DNA of 64,000 nucleotides from Hymenobacter canadensis (lineage in GTDB: Bacteria > Bacteroidota > Bacteroidia > Cytophagales > Hymenobacteraceae), in contig NZ_CP114767.1 in NCBI RefSeq assembly GCF_027359925.1, positions 2,418,001-2,482,000 on the forward strand, given 5' to 3'. The notes beneath the pieces are model-generated. The model ran no database searches. It had not been told where the DNA came from and saw nothing but the letters and a program-made list of their open reading frames with translations. Made by a program: the position numbers and the translations under genes. Shown piece by piece: positions 21,911-28,972 of the stretch (position 1 is its first letter; each line of letters begins with the position of its first letter).

Positions 21911-22153
21911 TGTAGCATAGGCTTCAGCCTGTGCCGGCTGTCATTGCTAGGAGGTACGACGAAGCAATCCTTCCTCTCCGTGCTCCAAGCGTAAATTAAG
22001 CAGAAAGCCCTCCGGCACTAGGTTACACACCTAACGCCGGAGGGCTTTGCTGTAAAGGAAGTGTCTGCCACGAGAGGAAGGATTGTTTCGACACTGGCTT
22101 GATGCGCCACATGCTCGCAATGACAGCGGGCGCAGGCTAAAGCCTATGCTACA
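21911..22153. repeat. 243-base imperfect inverted repeat enclosing a terminator
   Basis: Outer arms are TGTAGCATAGGCTTCAGCCT (from 21911) and AGGCTAAAGCCTATGCTACA (to 22153). Inside them are further matching blocks: GCTGTCATTGC with GCAATGACAGC, and CAATCCTTCCTCTC with GAGAGGAAGGATTG. The whole gap between the convergent PorE-like gene (stop 21905) and the DUF6702 gene (stop 22159) is therefore one large fold-back. The outer arm resembles that of the repeat at 57250-57355. Confidence 0.85.
22004..22048. terminator. bidirectional terminator between convergent genes
   Basis: AAAGCCCTCCGGC (22004-22016) pairs perfectly with GCCGGAGGGCTTT (22036-22048). It sits at the centre of the larger inverted repeat and serves the rightward PorE-like and leftward DUF6702 genes. 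The T runs are short (three bases). Confidence 0.7.
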
Positions 22154-22158
22154 TGCCG

Positions 22159-22659
22159 CTACCAGCTGAACTTCTGGGTTTCCTCGCCGTCGCGGAACAG
22201 CTGGCTTTGCTTTTTGCCGCCGGATTCCAGGTTCACGATGTTCATCTGGTCGGGGAATTGGTCTAGCAGCAGCGTGTTGCGTAGCGTGAAGCCGGTGAGC
22301 GGCCGGGCGGTTTTCAGGGTGAAGTAGAGCCAGTGGGCATCCCGCTCCTTTTGCAGCCCCAGCAGCTGCAGCGGCAGCGTTTCGCCGGGCCGGGCCCCAA
22401 ATACCAGCGACTTGCGCAGTAGCGCCGTAGTCAACTGCAGCACCAGCGGCTTGGGGGTCTGGTCGAGGTTGATTGGCGTGGGCTGCCCCACCGACAGGGC
22501 CTTCTCGAAGTCGTCGGTGAAGACTTTGAGGGCTACTTCCAGCTGCTGCTTTGCCGGATTGTAGCGCACATCCAGGATGCTGGCGTGGTAGGTGTGCGCC
22601 CACACCGTGAGCGAGGCCAGCAGCAGCAGCGAGAACAACAGAAATTTACGGAACATCAT
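22159..22659 (-). CDS. DUF6702-like small exported protein
   Basis: 166 residues from the ATG at 22659 (MMFRKFLLFSLLLLASLTVWAH, a clear signal peptide); the frame is open further upstream but without signal features. HTYHASILDVRYNPAKQQLEV at the mature N-terminus and the closing part with Lys-rich SGGKKQSQLF are features I associate with the Bacteroidota DUF6702 family, usually a periplasmic all-beta protein of unknown role found near peptidase M1 genes. No such peptidase is next to it here. It is divergent from pgi (232 bases) and convergent with the PorE-like gene. Confidence 0.7.
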   Translation of the reverse strand: MMFRKFLLFSLLLLASLTVWAHTYHASILDVRYNPAKQQLEVALKVFTDDFEKALSVGQPTPINLDQTPKPLVLQLTTALLRKSLVFGARPGETLPLQLLGLQKERDAHWLYFTLKTARPLTGFTLRNTLLLDQFPDQMNIVNLESGGKKQSQLFRDGEETQKFSW

Positions 22660-22794
22660 AGGAGAGTAAGACAGGAACCCGGCCGGGGCGATAATCGTGC
22701 CGGGGCCGGCAGTGCGCGCAGGCAGGCCCGGGCGGCAGCCGGCGGCTACCAGACGGGTTTCGGGGGGCGGGGCTGCAAAAGTAACGGGCTTCTC

Positions 22795-22802
22795 TACCTT
22801 TG
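22795..22802 (+). promoter_or_regulatory. candidate -7 box for pgi
   Basis: TACCTTTG matches TAnnTTTG exactly, 89 bases before the pgi start codon in the divergent gap. No clear -33 TTG at the expected distance. Confidence 0.45.
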
Positions 22803-22891
22803 CGGCGGGCGCGGCTTTGGCCCGGACGTATGCATACGTCCAAGATGGGCCGCCACGCGCCCCTTTCTCGCAACATTCCAACTGACCCGAT

Positions 22892-24628
22892 ATGGCGCAC
22901 AACACTCCTACTACCTCTATTCCGGCCCAGACCATGCAGCTTGGCTCCTACCAGGCCGCTGTCGACAGCAAGCTGCAGGAATTCAACGATAAGCACTTCA
23001 CAGCGGGATTCTGGCAGAAGCAGGCCGACCTGTGGGTGCAGGACGCCGACGCACAGCACAGCCTGCGCAGCTTCATGGGCTGGCTGCGCGTAGCTGAAAC
23101 CATGCTGCCCCGGGTGAGCGAAATCCAGGACTTTGCCCGGGAGGTAAAAGCCGCCGGCTTCAAGCATGTGGTGGTAATGGGCATGGGCGGCAGTACCATG
23201 ACGCCCATCGTGTTCAAACAAGCCTTCGAGCAAAGCGCCGACGGCATTCCGCTGTCCGTGCTCGACACCACCAACCCCGGCTCGGTGCGCGAGATTGAAG
23301 CCGCCGTGCCACTAGCCGAAACCCTGTTTGTGGTAGCCAGCAAATCGGGCACCACGGCCGAGCCCCTGGCCTTCGGCGACTACTTCTACGCCCGCCTGAA
23401 AGAGCTGAAAGGCGACAAAGCCGGCGAAAACTTCGTGGCCATCACCGACCCCGGCTCCAAGTTCGTGACCCAGGCCACCGCTGAGGGCTACCGCCGCATT
23501 TTCCTGAACTTCACGGAAGTGGGCGGCCGCTTCTCGGCCCTCTCCTACTTCGGGCTGGTGCCGGCGGCACTGTATGGCATCGACATTAAAACGCTGCTGG
23601 AGCGCGCCATTGGCATGATGCAGGCCAGCGGCTCCGAGGGCGACGTAGCCAACAACCCCAGCCTGGAGCTGGGCGTGGCGCTGGGCGTACTGGCCCAGCA
23701 GGGCCGCGACAAGCTCACGCTGGTGGTGCCCGCCGGCCTCTCCGACTTCGGCCTGTGGCTGGAGCAGCTCATTGCTGAAAGTACCGGCAAGGAAGACAAA
23801 GGCATCCTGCCCCTGGCCGGCGACCCGCTCAACGGCCCCGAGGTATATGGCCAGGACCGTGTGTTTGTGTACGTGGGCTACGAAGGCCAGCCGGACGCCG
23901 ACAACCGCCAGAAAGTGGCCGCGCTGCAGGCCGCGGGCCATCCGGTAATCACCATCCTGCTCCATGATGTGCTGGACCTGGGCCAGGAGTTCTTCCGCTG
24001 GGAGGTGGCCACGGCCGTAGCCAGCGCCGTGCTGCAGCTCAACCCCTTCGACCAGCCCAACGTGCAGGCCGCCAAAACCGCCACCGACCAACTGATGAAA
24101 GTGGTAGTAGAAAAAGGCGCGCTGCCCCAGACCAGCTCCCCGGTGCTGGAGCAGGACGGCCTGGCCTACTATACCAGCGTAACGGGCGCCACCCCCGCCG
24201 ACGTGTTGCGCGCCTTCTTCGACCAGACCAAAGCCGGCGACTACCTCTGCATTCAGGCCTACCTGATGGAAACGCCCGCCCTGAACGCTGAGCTGGACGA
24301 GCTGCGCGCCCTGGTGCAGCTGCGCAAGCACATTGCCACGGCTTCGGGCTACGGCCCGCGCTTCCTCCACTCCACCGGCCAGTACCACAAAGGCGGCCCA
24401 GACACCGGCCTGTTCCTGCAAATCACGACCGACCACGCCCAGGACCTGGCCCTGCCCGGCCGCCCGTACACGTTCGGCACGTTCCAGAACGCCCAGGCCG
24501 CCGGCGACCTGCAGGCCCTGCACGACTACAACCGCCGCACCCTGCGCGTGCACCTCGGCACCACCGGCGAAGAAGCCGGCGTAACCAAGCTGCTACAAGC
24601 TTTGCGCACGGCCCTACCCGCCGAGTAA
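22892..24628 (+). CDS. pgi: glucose-6-phosphate isomerase of the transaldolase-fusion (TalPgi) type
   Basis: 578 residues. Isomerase SIS-domain motifs are clear: VVVMGMGGSTMTP near 105, ASKSGTTAEP near 150 (phosphate loop), GGRFSALSYFGLVPAAL, and HSTGQYHKGGPDTGLFLQIT near the C-terminus. This sequence pattern is that of the isomerase half of bifunctional transaldolase/glucose-6-phosphate isomerases, but no transaldolase domain is fused here: only about 20 residues precede the first isomerase helices. It interconverts glucose-6-P and fructose-6-P in the cytoplasm. The neighbouring, convergent gene is a mannose-6-P-isomerase-like cupin, so two fructose-6-P enzymes lie side by side. Confidence 0.88.
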   Translation: MAHNTPTTSIPAQTMQLGSYQAAVDSKLQEFNDKHFTAGFWQKQADLWVQDADAQHSLRSFMGWLRVAETMLPRVSEIQDFAREVKAAGFKHVVVMGMGGSTMTPIVFKQAFEQSADGIPLSVLDTTNPGSVREIEAAVPLAETLFVVASKSGTTAEPLAFGDYFYARLKELKGDKAGENFVAITDPGSKFVTQATAEGYRRIFLNFTEVGGRFSALSYFGLVPAALYGIDIKTLLERAIGMMQASGSEGDVANNPSLELGVALGVLAQQGRDKLTLVVPAGLSDFGLWLEQLIAESTGKEDKGILPLAGDPLNGPEVYGQDRVFVYVGYEGQPDADNRQKVAALQAAGHPVITILLHDVLDLGQEFFRWEVATAVASAVLQLNPFDQPNVQAAKTATDQLMKVVVEKGALPQTSSPVLEQDGLAYYTSVTGATPADVLRAFFDQTKAGDYLCIQAYLMETPALNAELDELRALVQLRKHIATASGYGPRFLHSTGQYHKGGPDTGLFLQITTDHAQDLALPGRPYTFGTFQNAQAAGDLQALHDYNRRTLRVHLGTTGEEAGVTKLLQALRTALPAE

Positions 24629-24641
24629 CATAGGTTTCAGT

Positions 24642-24703
24642 ACATCACCTGAAACAGAAAGAGGCTTGCCGTTTGGCAAGCCTCTTTCTGTTTCAGGTGA
24701 TGT
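24642..24703. terminator. 29-bp perfect hairpin between pgi and the cupin gene
   Basis: Arms 24642-24670 and 24675-24703 are perfect 29-base complements with a GTTT loop. There is no uninterrupted T run beyond the short TTTC stretches in the arm, so termination rests on stem strength. It lies between two convergent genes. Confidence 0.85.
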
Positions 24704-24730
24704 GGAAAACCAAACCAGCTCCGTCCACAA

Positions 24731-24769
24731 AATCCGTGAAATCCGCTAAAATCCGTGATAATCCGTGAT
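24731..24769. repeat. four tandem-like copies of AATCCGTGA
   Basis: AATCCGTGA, AATCCGCTA, AATCCGTGA and AATCCGTGA occur about every 10 bases, ending 2 bases before the stop codon complement of the cupin gene. On the cupin strand this reads as repeated TCACGGATT directly after the stop. Confidence 0.85.
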
Positions 24770-24770
24770 C

Positions 24771-25277
24771 CTAGCGGCCGAAGTCGTCCTGCACGCGCAC
24801 GATGTCGTCTTCGTCGGAAGGTTGGGCAGCATCGGTATGCTGCCAGATTTCAGCCAGCACGCCCCAGCCGCTTAGGCCCACTAGGCGGTGCCGCTCGCCT
24901 TGGCGTAGCGTGACGGTGTCGCCGGGCTGGTAGGTGTGTAGCGCGCCTTCCTCATCGGTGCTGCTCGTGACTACGCCCACCGGCCCCTGCACCACGCGCC
25001 AGATTTCGGCGCGGCGGTGGTGGTACTGCCACGACAGGCGCCTCTCGGGTGCCACCAGCAGAATCTTGGGGCTCAGCCGGCCGGAAATGCGCAGCGTTTC
25101 GACGGAGAGGTTATCGAAGTATACGTCGGCGAAGTGCTGGGCCTGATTTTCATCAATCACAAAGAAGCCGCCCCATGGCCGGGCCCGGTCCTGCATATCA
25201 ATAGTGAAACCTTGCTGCTGCAGCTGCTTTTCGGTTTGCTGAAACAGCTGCGTCTTTTGCTCGTCGAGGGTGCTCAT
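24771..25277 (-). CDS. cupin of the type II phosphomannose isomerase family
   Basis: 168 residues from the ATG at 25277 (MSTLDEQKTQLFQQ). The core is RPWGGFFVIDE, SPKILLVAPERRLSWQYHHRRAEIWRVVQGP and YQPGDTVTLRQGERHRL, the cupin module of mannose-6-phosphate isomerase type II, with metal ligands HH and E in YHHRRAE and H in GERHRL. It lacks the nucleotidyltransferase half of bifunctional ManC proteins, so it is a stand-alone single-domain form. Likely role is mannose-6-P to fructose-6-P isomerisation in the cytoplasm; other sugar-phosphate isomerisation is possible. The open frame to 25394 lacks family similarity. Confidence 0.75.
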   Translation of the reverse strand: MSTLDEQKTQLFQQTEKQLQQQGFTIDMQDRARPWGGFFVIDENQAQHFADVYFDNLSVETLRISGRLSPKILLVAPERRLSWQYHHRRAEIWRVVQGPVGVVTSSTDEEGALHTYQPGDTVTLRQGERHRLVGLSGWGVLAEIWQHTDAAQPSDEDDIVRVQDDFGR

Positions 25278-25456
25278 CCGGAAAAGGGAGAAGAAATAGA
25301 TGCGGTACGTTCGGCAAGAAAGCAAAACGCCTGACAATAGCCTGCACAAAGACAAACTACCATCAGGCGCCGGAAAAGGCTCGCAGCTTACCAAAAACGC
25401 CCTACATAGCTGATAGCGTATGCTTCAGCCGTGAGCCCGGGCGTCAGGAAGCTGCC

Positions 25457-26803
25457 TTAAATCCCGATTTTCTTCAGGATGGGGTTGATGATGAGTACGA
25501 AGGCCATGAGCGTCAGCAACAGCATCATGCCTACCTTCTGGGCATTCTCCATGAACTTATCGGAGGGCTTGCGGCCGGCTACCATCTCGTAGAGCAGGAA
25601 CACCACGTGGCCGCCGTCGAGGGCCGGGATGGGCAGCAGGTTCATGAAGGCCAGCACCATGGAGAGCATGCCGGTCATGGTCCAGAACCAGACCCAGTCC
25701 CAGGTGGGGCCATACTGCTGGGCAATTTCCCAGGGGCCGCCCACCGACTTACGGAAGGAAGCCTCGCCCTTGAAGATCTTGCCGAACGCCGTTATCTGGT
25801 TGGTGATGACGCCAAAGGCCTTTTTGGCACCTACCGGCACCGACTCGCCGAAGGAGTAGTAGCGCACCGATTCTTTGAGCAGTGACTTGGGGAAGAAGCC
25901 CAGGTGGCCTTCCTCATCCACGGTAATGTCCAGCGTTTTCATGGCGCCGGCGCGTTCCACGGTCAGCTTCACGGGCTTGCCGGCGCGGGCCAGCAGATCC
26001 TTCTGAAACTCGGGGAAGAACTCCACTTTCTTGGTGTCGAGCTGCACGATCCGGTCGTTGGGGAGCAGGCCACCCACGGCGGCGGGGCTGCCGGAGTTCA
26101 CGCGGTCCACTGCAAACGGGTTACGGGGCATCACAAACCGTTCTGGCCCCTGGTCGGAGAGGCGGTCCAGGAAGTTGGCCGGTACGGGCACGTCAACCAG
26201 CTGGCCCTGGCGCTCCACGGTGTAGAACGAGTTGGAGCCCATCATCACGTCGGGGCTATATACCTCATTGAACTCGGTGAAGGGCCGGCCGTTGATTTTC
26301 ACGATTTTGTCGCCGGAGCGGAAGCCCATTTCCTCGCCCAGCTTGCTGGGCAAGATGCCGTAGCGCACCTCGGAAGCCGGCAGGTACGTATCGCCCTGCG
26401 AGTAGGTGAGCAGCGTGAAGATGAGGACGCCGGTGATGACGTTCATGATGATGCCGCCCAACATCACAATCAGGCGCTGCCAGGCGGGCTTGGCCCGGAA
26501 CTCGTTGGGCTGGGGCTCGGCGGCGAGGCTGTCGGCGTCCTGGGTTTCGTCGATCATGCCGTGGATGGCCACGTAGCCGCCCAGCGGAAACCAGCCGATG
26601 CCGTATTCCGTGTCGCCGATTTTCTTTTTCAGCAGCGCGAAGTTGAGCACGTTCGGCAGCGGAAACAGGAAGTCGAAGAAGATGTAAAACTTATCGACCC
26701 GGATTTTAAAGTATTTGGCGGTTGCGAAGTGTCCGAACTCGTGCAAGCCAACCAGAATGGAAAGGCCCAGCAGCATTTGCCCGGCCATGATGAGAATTTC
26801 CAA
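25457..26803 (-). CDS. rseP: RseP-type site-2 (M50) membrane metalloprotease
   Basis: 448 residues starting at a TTG (26803); an ATG five codons in (26788) is the alternative. The zinc motif HEFGH is at 21-25 in the first membrane helix, two PDZ-like regions occupy roughly 130-340 (GSPAAVGGLLPNDRIVQLD), and the third zinc-ligand motif NLLPIPALDGGHVVF is near 390, followed by a last membrane helix. Such proteases cut anti-sigma factors inside the inner membrane. Encoded 131 bases downstream of dxr on the same strand, the order common in Bacteroidota, so the two are probably co-transcribed. Confidence 0.93.
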   Translation of the reverse strand: MEILIMAGQMLLGLSILVGLHEFGHFATAKYFKIRVDKFYIFFDFLFPLPNVLNFALLKKKIGDTEYGIGWFPLGGYVAIHGMIDETQDADSLAAEPQPNEFRAKPAWQRLIVMLGGIIMNVITGVLIFTLLTYSQGDTYLPASEVRYGILPSKLGEEMGFRSGDKIVKINGRPFTEFNEVYSPDVMMGSNSFYTVERQGQLVDVPVPANFLDRLSDQGPERFVMPRNPFAVDRVNSGSPAAVGGLLPNDRIVQLDTKKVEFFPEFQKDLLARAGKPVKLTVERAGAMKTLDITVDEEGHLGFFPKSLLKESVRYYSFGESVPVGAKKAFGVITNQITAFGKIFKGEASFRKSVGGPWEIAQQYGPTWDWVWFWTMTGMLSMVLAFMNLLPIPALDGGHVVFLLYEMVAGRKPSDKFMENAQKVGMMLLLTLMAFVLIINPILKKIGI

Positions 26804-26934
26804 CGGTACAGATCAGTTTAAGTAGGAGCGGGAAGTATCCCGCCTGCCCTTGCCAGATAGCAACGGCTGAATCAAGAAGAAAAGTGTCAGATGCCTGATA
26901 ACGCGAACCGGCAGCCAGGCAAAGCCTGCCCCCC

Positions 26935-28107
26935 CTACTTTCGTACCAAACACTCCTGCGCAACGCGACGTGCCTCCTTGTCAGTAAGCACGTAGTCGTC
27001 CAGCGACGGATTGGCAAGGTACGAAACCCGGCTCAGGCACTCCTCCACCACGTCCGACATTTCCAGAAATCCCACTTCATCGCGCAGAAAGGCCGCTACG
27101 GCCACTTCGTTGGCGGCGTTGAGCACGCAAGGCGCATTGCCGCCAAGCTCCATGGCACCAAACGCCAGCGCCAGGTTGCGGAAGGCCGTTGTGTCGGCGG
27201 GCTCGAAAGTGAGTTGGGGATAGTCCAGGAAATGGAAGCGCGGAAACTGGTTGGCCAGCCGCTGCGGGTAGCCCAGCGCGTACTGAATGGGCAGCTTCAT
27301 ATCGGGCACACCCAGCTGGGCCTTCAGGGAGCCATCCTCGAACTGCACCAGCGAGTGAATGATGCTTTGCGGATGCACCACCACCTCAATCTGCTCGTTG
27401 CGCAGCCCGAACAGCCACTTGGCCTCAATCACCTCCAGGCCCTTGTTCATGAGCGAAGCCGAGTCGATGGTGATTTTGGCGCCCATATCCCAGTTAGGGT
27501 GCTTGAGGGCCTGGGCCTTCGTGACCTGGGCCAGCTGCTCGCGGCTGCGGCCCCGAAACGGCCCGCCCGAGGCCGTGAGAATGATTTTCTCGATGGGGTT
27601 CTGCTCCTCCCCTACCAGGCACTGAAAGATAGCGGAGTGCTCGGAATCGACGGGGAGCAGGCGCACGCCGTGCTCCTGCACCAGCCCGGTGATGAACTGG
27701 CCGGCCACCACCAGCGTTTCCTTGTTGGCCAGCGCAATGTCCTTGCCGGCCCGAATGGCGGCCACTGTGGGCAGCAGCCCGGCATAGCCCACCATGGCCG
27801 TGAGCACCACGTCGGTGTCGGGGCGGGCGGCTACTTCGGTGAGGGCGGCCGCGCCGGCCAGCACCTCGGTTTCGGGCTGCCCGGCCAGGGCGTCGCGCAC
27901 CTGCTGGTACTTGGCTTCGTCGCCGATGACCACAGCGGCGGGCCGGAACTCGCGCGCCTGCGCTATGAGCAGTTCGGCGTTGGACTGCGCCGACAGGGCC
28001 GAAACGAGGAACCGACCGGGCTGGGCGCGCACCACGTCGAGGGCCTGGGTGCCGATGGAGCCGGTGGAGCCCAGCAGACTGACGCGTTTGGGGAATTCAG
28101 AGGGCAT
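26935..28107 (-). CDS. dxr: 1-deoxy-D-xylulose 5-phosphate reductoisomerase
   Basis: 390 residues from the ATG at 28107 (MPSEFPKRVSLLGSTGSIG). NADPH loop GSTGSIG at 13-19, metal and substrate motif PVDSEHSAIFQCL near 152, and ASGGPFRGRSREQL in the substrate loop are all present. It makes 2-C-methyl-D-erythritol 4-phosphate, the committed step of the non-mevalonate isoprenoid pathway. Length is normal. It is followed by rseP on the same strand and faces a small unknown gene across 174 bases. Confidence 0.96.
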   Translation of the reverse strand: MPSEFPKRVSLLGSTGSIGTQALDVVRAQPGRFLVSALSAQSNAELLIAQAREFRPAAVVIGDEAKYQQVRDALAGQPETEVLAGAAALTEVAARPDTDVVLTAMVGYAGLLPTVAAIRAGKDIALANKETLVVAGQFITGLVQEHGVRLLPVDSEHSAIFQCLVGEEQNPIEKIILTASGGPFRGRSREQLAQVTKAQALKHPNWDMGAKITIDSASLMNKGLEVIEAKWLFGLRNEQIEVVVHPQSIIHSLVQFEDGSLKAQLGVPDMKLPIQYALGYPQRLANQFPRFHFLDYPQLTFEPADTTAFRNLALAFGAMELGGNAPCVLNAANEVAVAAFLRDEVGFLEMSDVVEECLSRVSYLANPSLDDYVLTDKEARRVAQECLVRK

Positions 28108-28132
28108 AGAAAAATCGGGATACTGGGGTAAG

Positions 28133-28140
28133 CAAAGGTA
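28133..28140 (-). promoter_or_regulatory. candidate -7 box for dxr
   Basis: The minus strand reads TACCTTTG, an exact TAnnTTTG match, 25 bases before the dxr start codon. A -33 TTG is not evident. Confidence 0.45.
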
Positions 28141-28281
28141 GTGCAAGCCCGCACAGTTAAGAGCCGCTATTGCGGGCGTTGTGGGCGGCCGTGGCTGTGC
28201 GGGCAGAACCATTCAGCCGGAATCCGGCCTGCCGCCCCGAAAACCGCGTACTTTGCCCTTTCAGCTACTTGCCTACTCCCC

Positions 28282-28761
28282 GTGAACGAACCTGCCGCCG
28301 CTTCTGCTGCCTTCGACAAAGCCCGCACCGGCCTGTGGGCCAGCCTGCAAAAACACATGAGCACCGTGTACGCCGCCGAAAAGCAATTTCGGGCGGCCAC
28401 CGCCTTCACCACCGAATTCCCGTTCTCCGCCGCCGCCCTGGAACCCCAGCAACTGCTCGACTACCAGCACCAGCGCGCCGTTCTGCGCGACCTGTTCGTG
28501 GATGAAACCAGCCAGCTCGACAGCCTGGTGAAAGCCGTGCGCCAGAAAAGCTACGCCGAAGACGACAAGAAACTGCTGTTTCTGATGGTTCTGGGCTACA
28601 TGGACGTGGCCGCCACCATCTTCACCCTGCTCGACACGCACCGCCCCAGCCGCATGGAAAAGGACGAGGAGCTGGAAGAAGCAGCCACCAAATTTGAGCG
28701 GGTCCGCAATTTTGTACGCCTCAATATCCGGGGCCTGGGGAGCCTGCTGCCGCGGCTTTAG
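28282..28761 (+). CDS. small helical protein of unknown function
   Basis: 159 residues if translation starts at the GTG at 28282 (VNEPAAASAAFDKARTGLW); the frame is open upstream to 28141 and an ATG at residue 26 is another option. The composition is helix-forming, with no signal peptide. A hydrophobic run (LLFLMVLGYMDVAATIFTLLD) could be one membrane helix, with basic and acidic helices around it. I do not recognise a family. It is divergent from dxr and ends 26 bases before the leftward tRNA-like genes. Confidence 0.65.
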   Translation: MNEPAAASAAFDKARTGLWASLQKHMSTVYAAEKQFRAATAFTTEFPFSAAALEPQQLLDYQHQRAVLRDLFVDETSQLDSLVKAVRQKSYAEDDKKLLFLMVLGYMDVAATIFTLLDTHRPSRMEKDEELEEAATKFERVRNFVRLNIRGLGSLLPRL

Positions 28762-28786
28762 GCGGCTGGCCGGTAATCCGGAAATT

Positions 28787-28862
28787 TGGTTCTGATAGCA
28801 GGGCTCGAACCTGCGTCCACCCGGACCGAGAGCCGGGCGCTCTACCACTGAGCTATATCAGA
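28787..28862 (-). tRNA. tRNA-like gene with 8-nt anticodon loop (CUC if U33 is placed normally)
   Basis: The minus strand folds as a cloverleaf: 7-bp acceptor TCTGATA/TATCAGA (28862-28856 with 28797-28791), D arm GCTC/GAGC with GG in the loop, anticodon stem CCCGG/CCGGG, 5-base variable loop, and T arm GCAGG-TTCGAGC-CCTGC. Position 73 is A and CCA is encoded (28789-28787). The anticodon loop, CTCTCGGT (28832-28825), has eight bases rather than seven. With C32-U33 the anticodon is CUC (Glu codon GAG), but CUCG as a four-base anticodon or UCG are also possible. The U1-A72 pair is unlike a normal bacterial tRNA-Glu. Isotype left open. Confidence 0.75.
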
Positions 28863-28872
28863 AACAACTATT

Positions 28873-28942
28873 GATGAGAGCAGGATTCGAACCTACGTCC
28901 ACCCGGGTAGAGCCGGGCGTTCTGCCGCTGAACTATCTCATC
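28873..28942 (-). tRNA. tRNA-like gene with 6-nt anticodon loop (CUA, amber-reading, if U33 is placed normally)
   Basis: Minus-strand cloverleaf: acceptor GATGAGA/TCTCATC, D arm GTTC/GAAC with GG in the loop, anticodon stem CCCGG/CCGGG, variable loop TGGAC and T arm GTAGG-TTCGAAT-CCTGC. The anticodon stem and variable loop are identical to those of the other tRNA-like gene 10 bases downstream, but the acceptor stems are unrelated. The anticodon loop is only six bases, CTCTAC (28912-28907). C32-U33 then gives CUA, which would read UAG; position 37 is C, not the usual purine. No CCA is encoded. It lies 30 bases after the stop of the 452-residue gene on the same strand. Confidence 0.72.
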
Positions 28943-28972
28943 AAGTACTACCGCTTATGCTTTCGCAGGCGG

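Noticed and set aside
28787..28942. Ordinary tRNA genes
   Set aside because: Folding gives 8-nt and 6-nt anticodon loops and no standard isotype; they are reported as tRNA-like instead.
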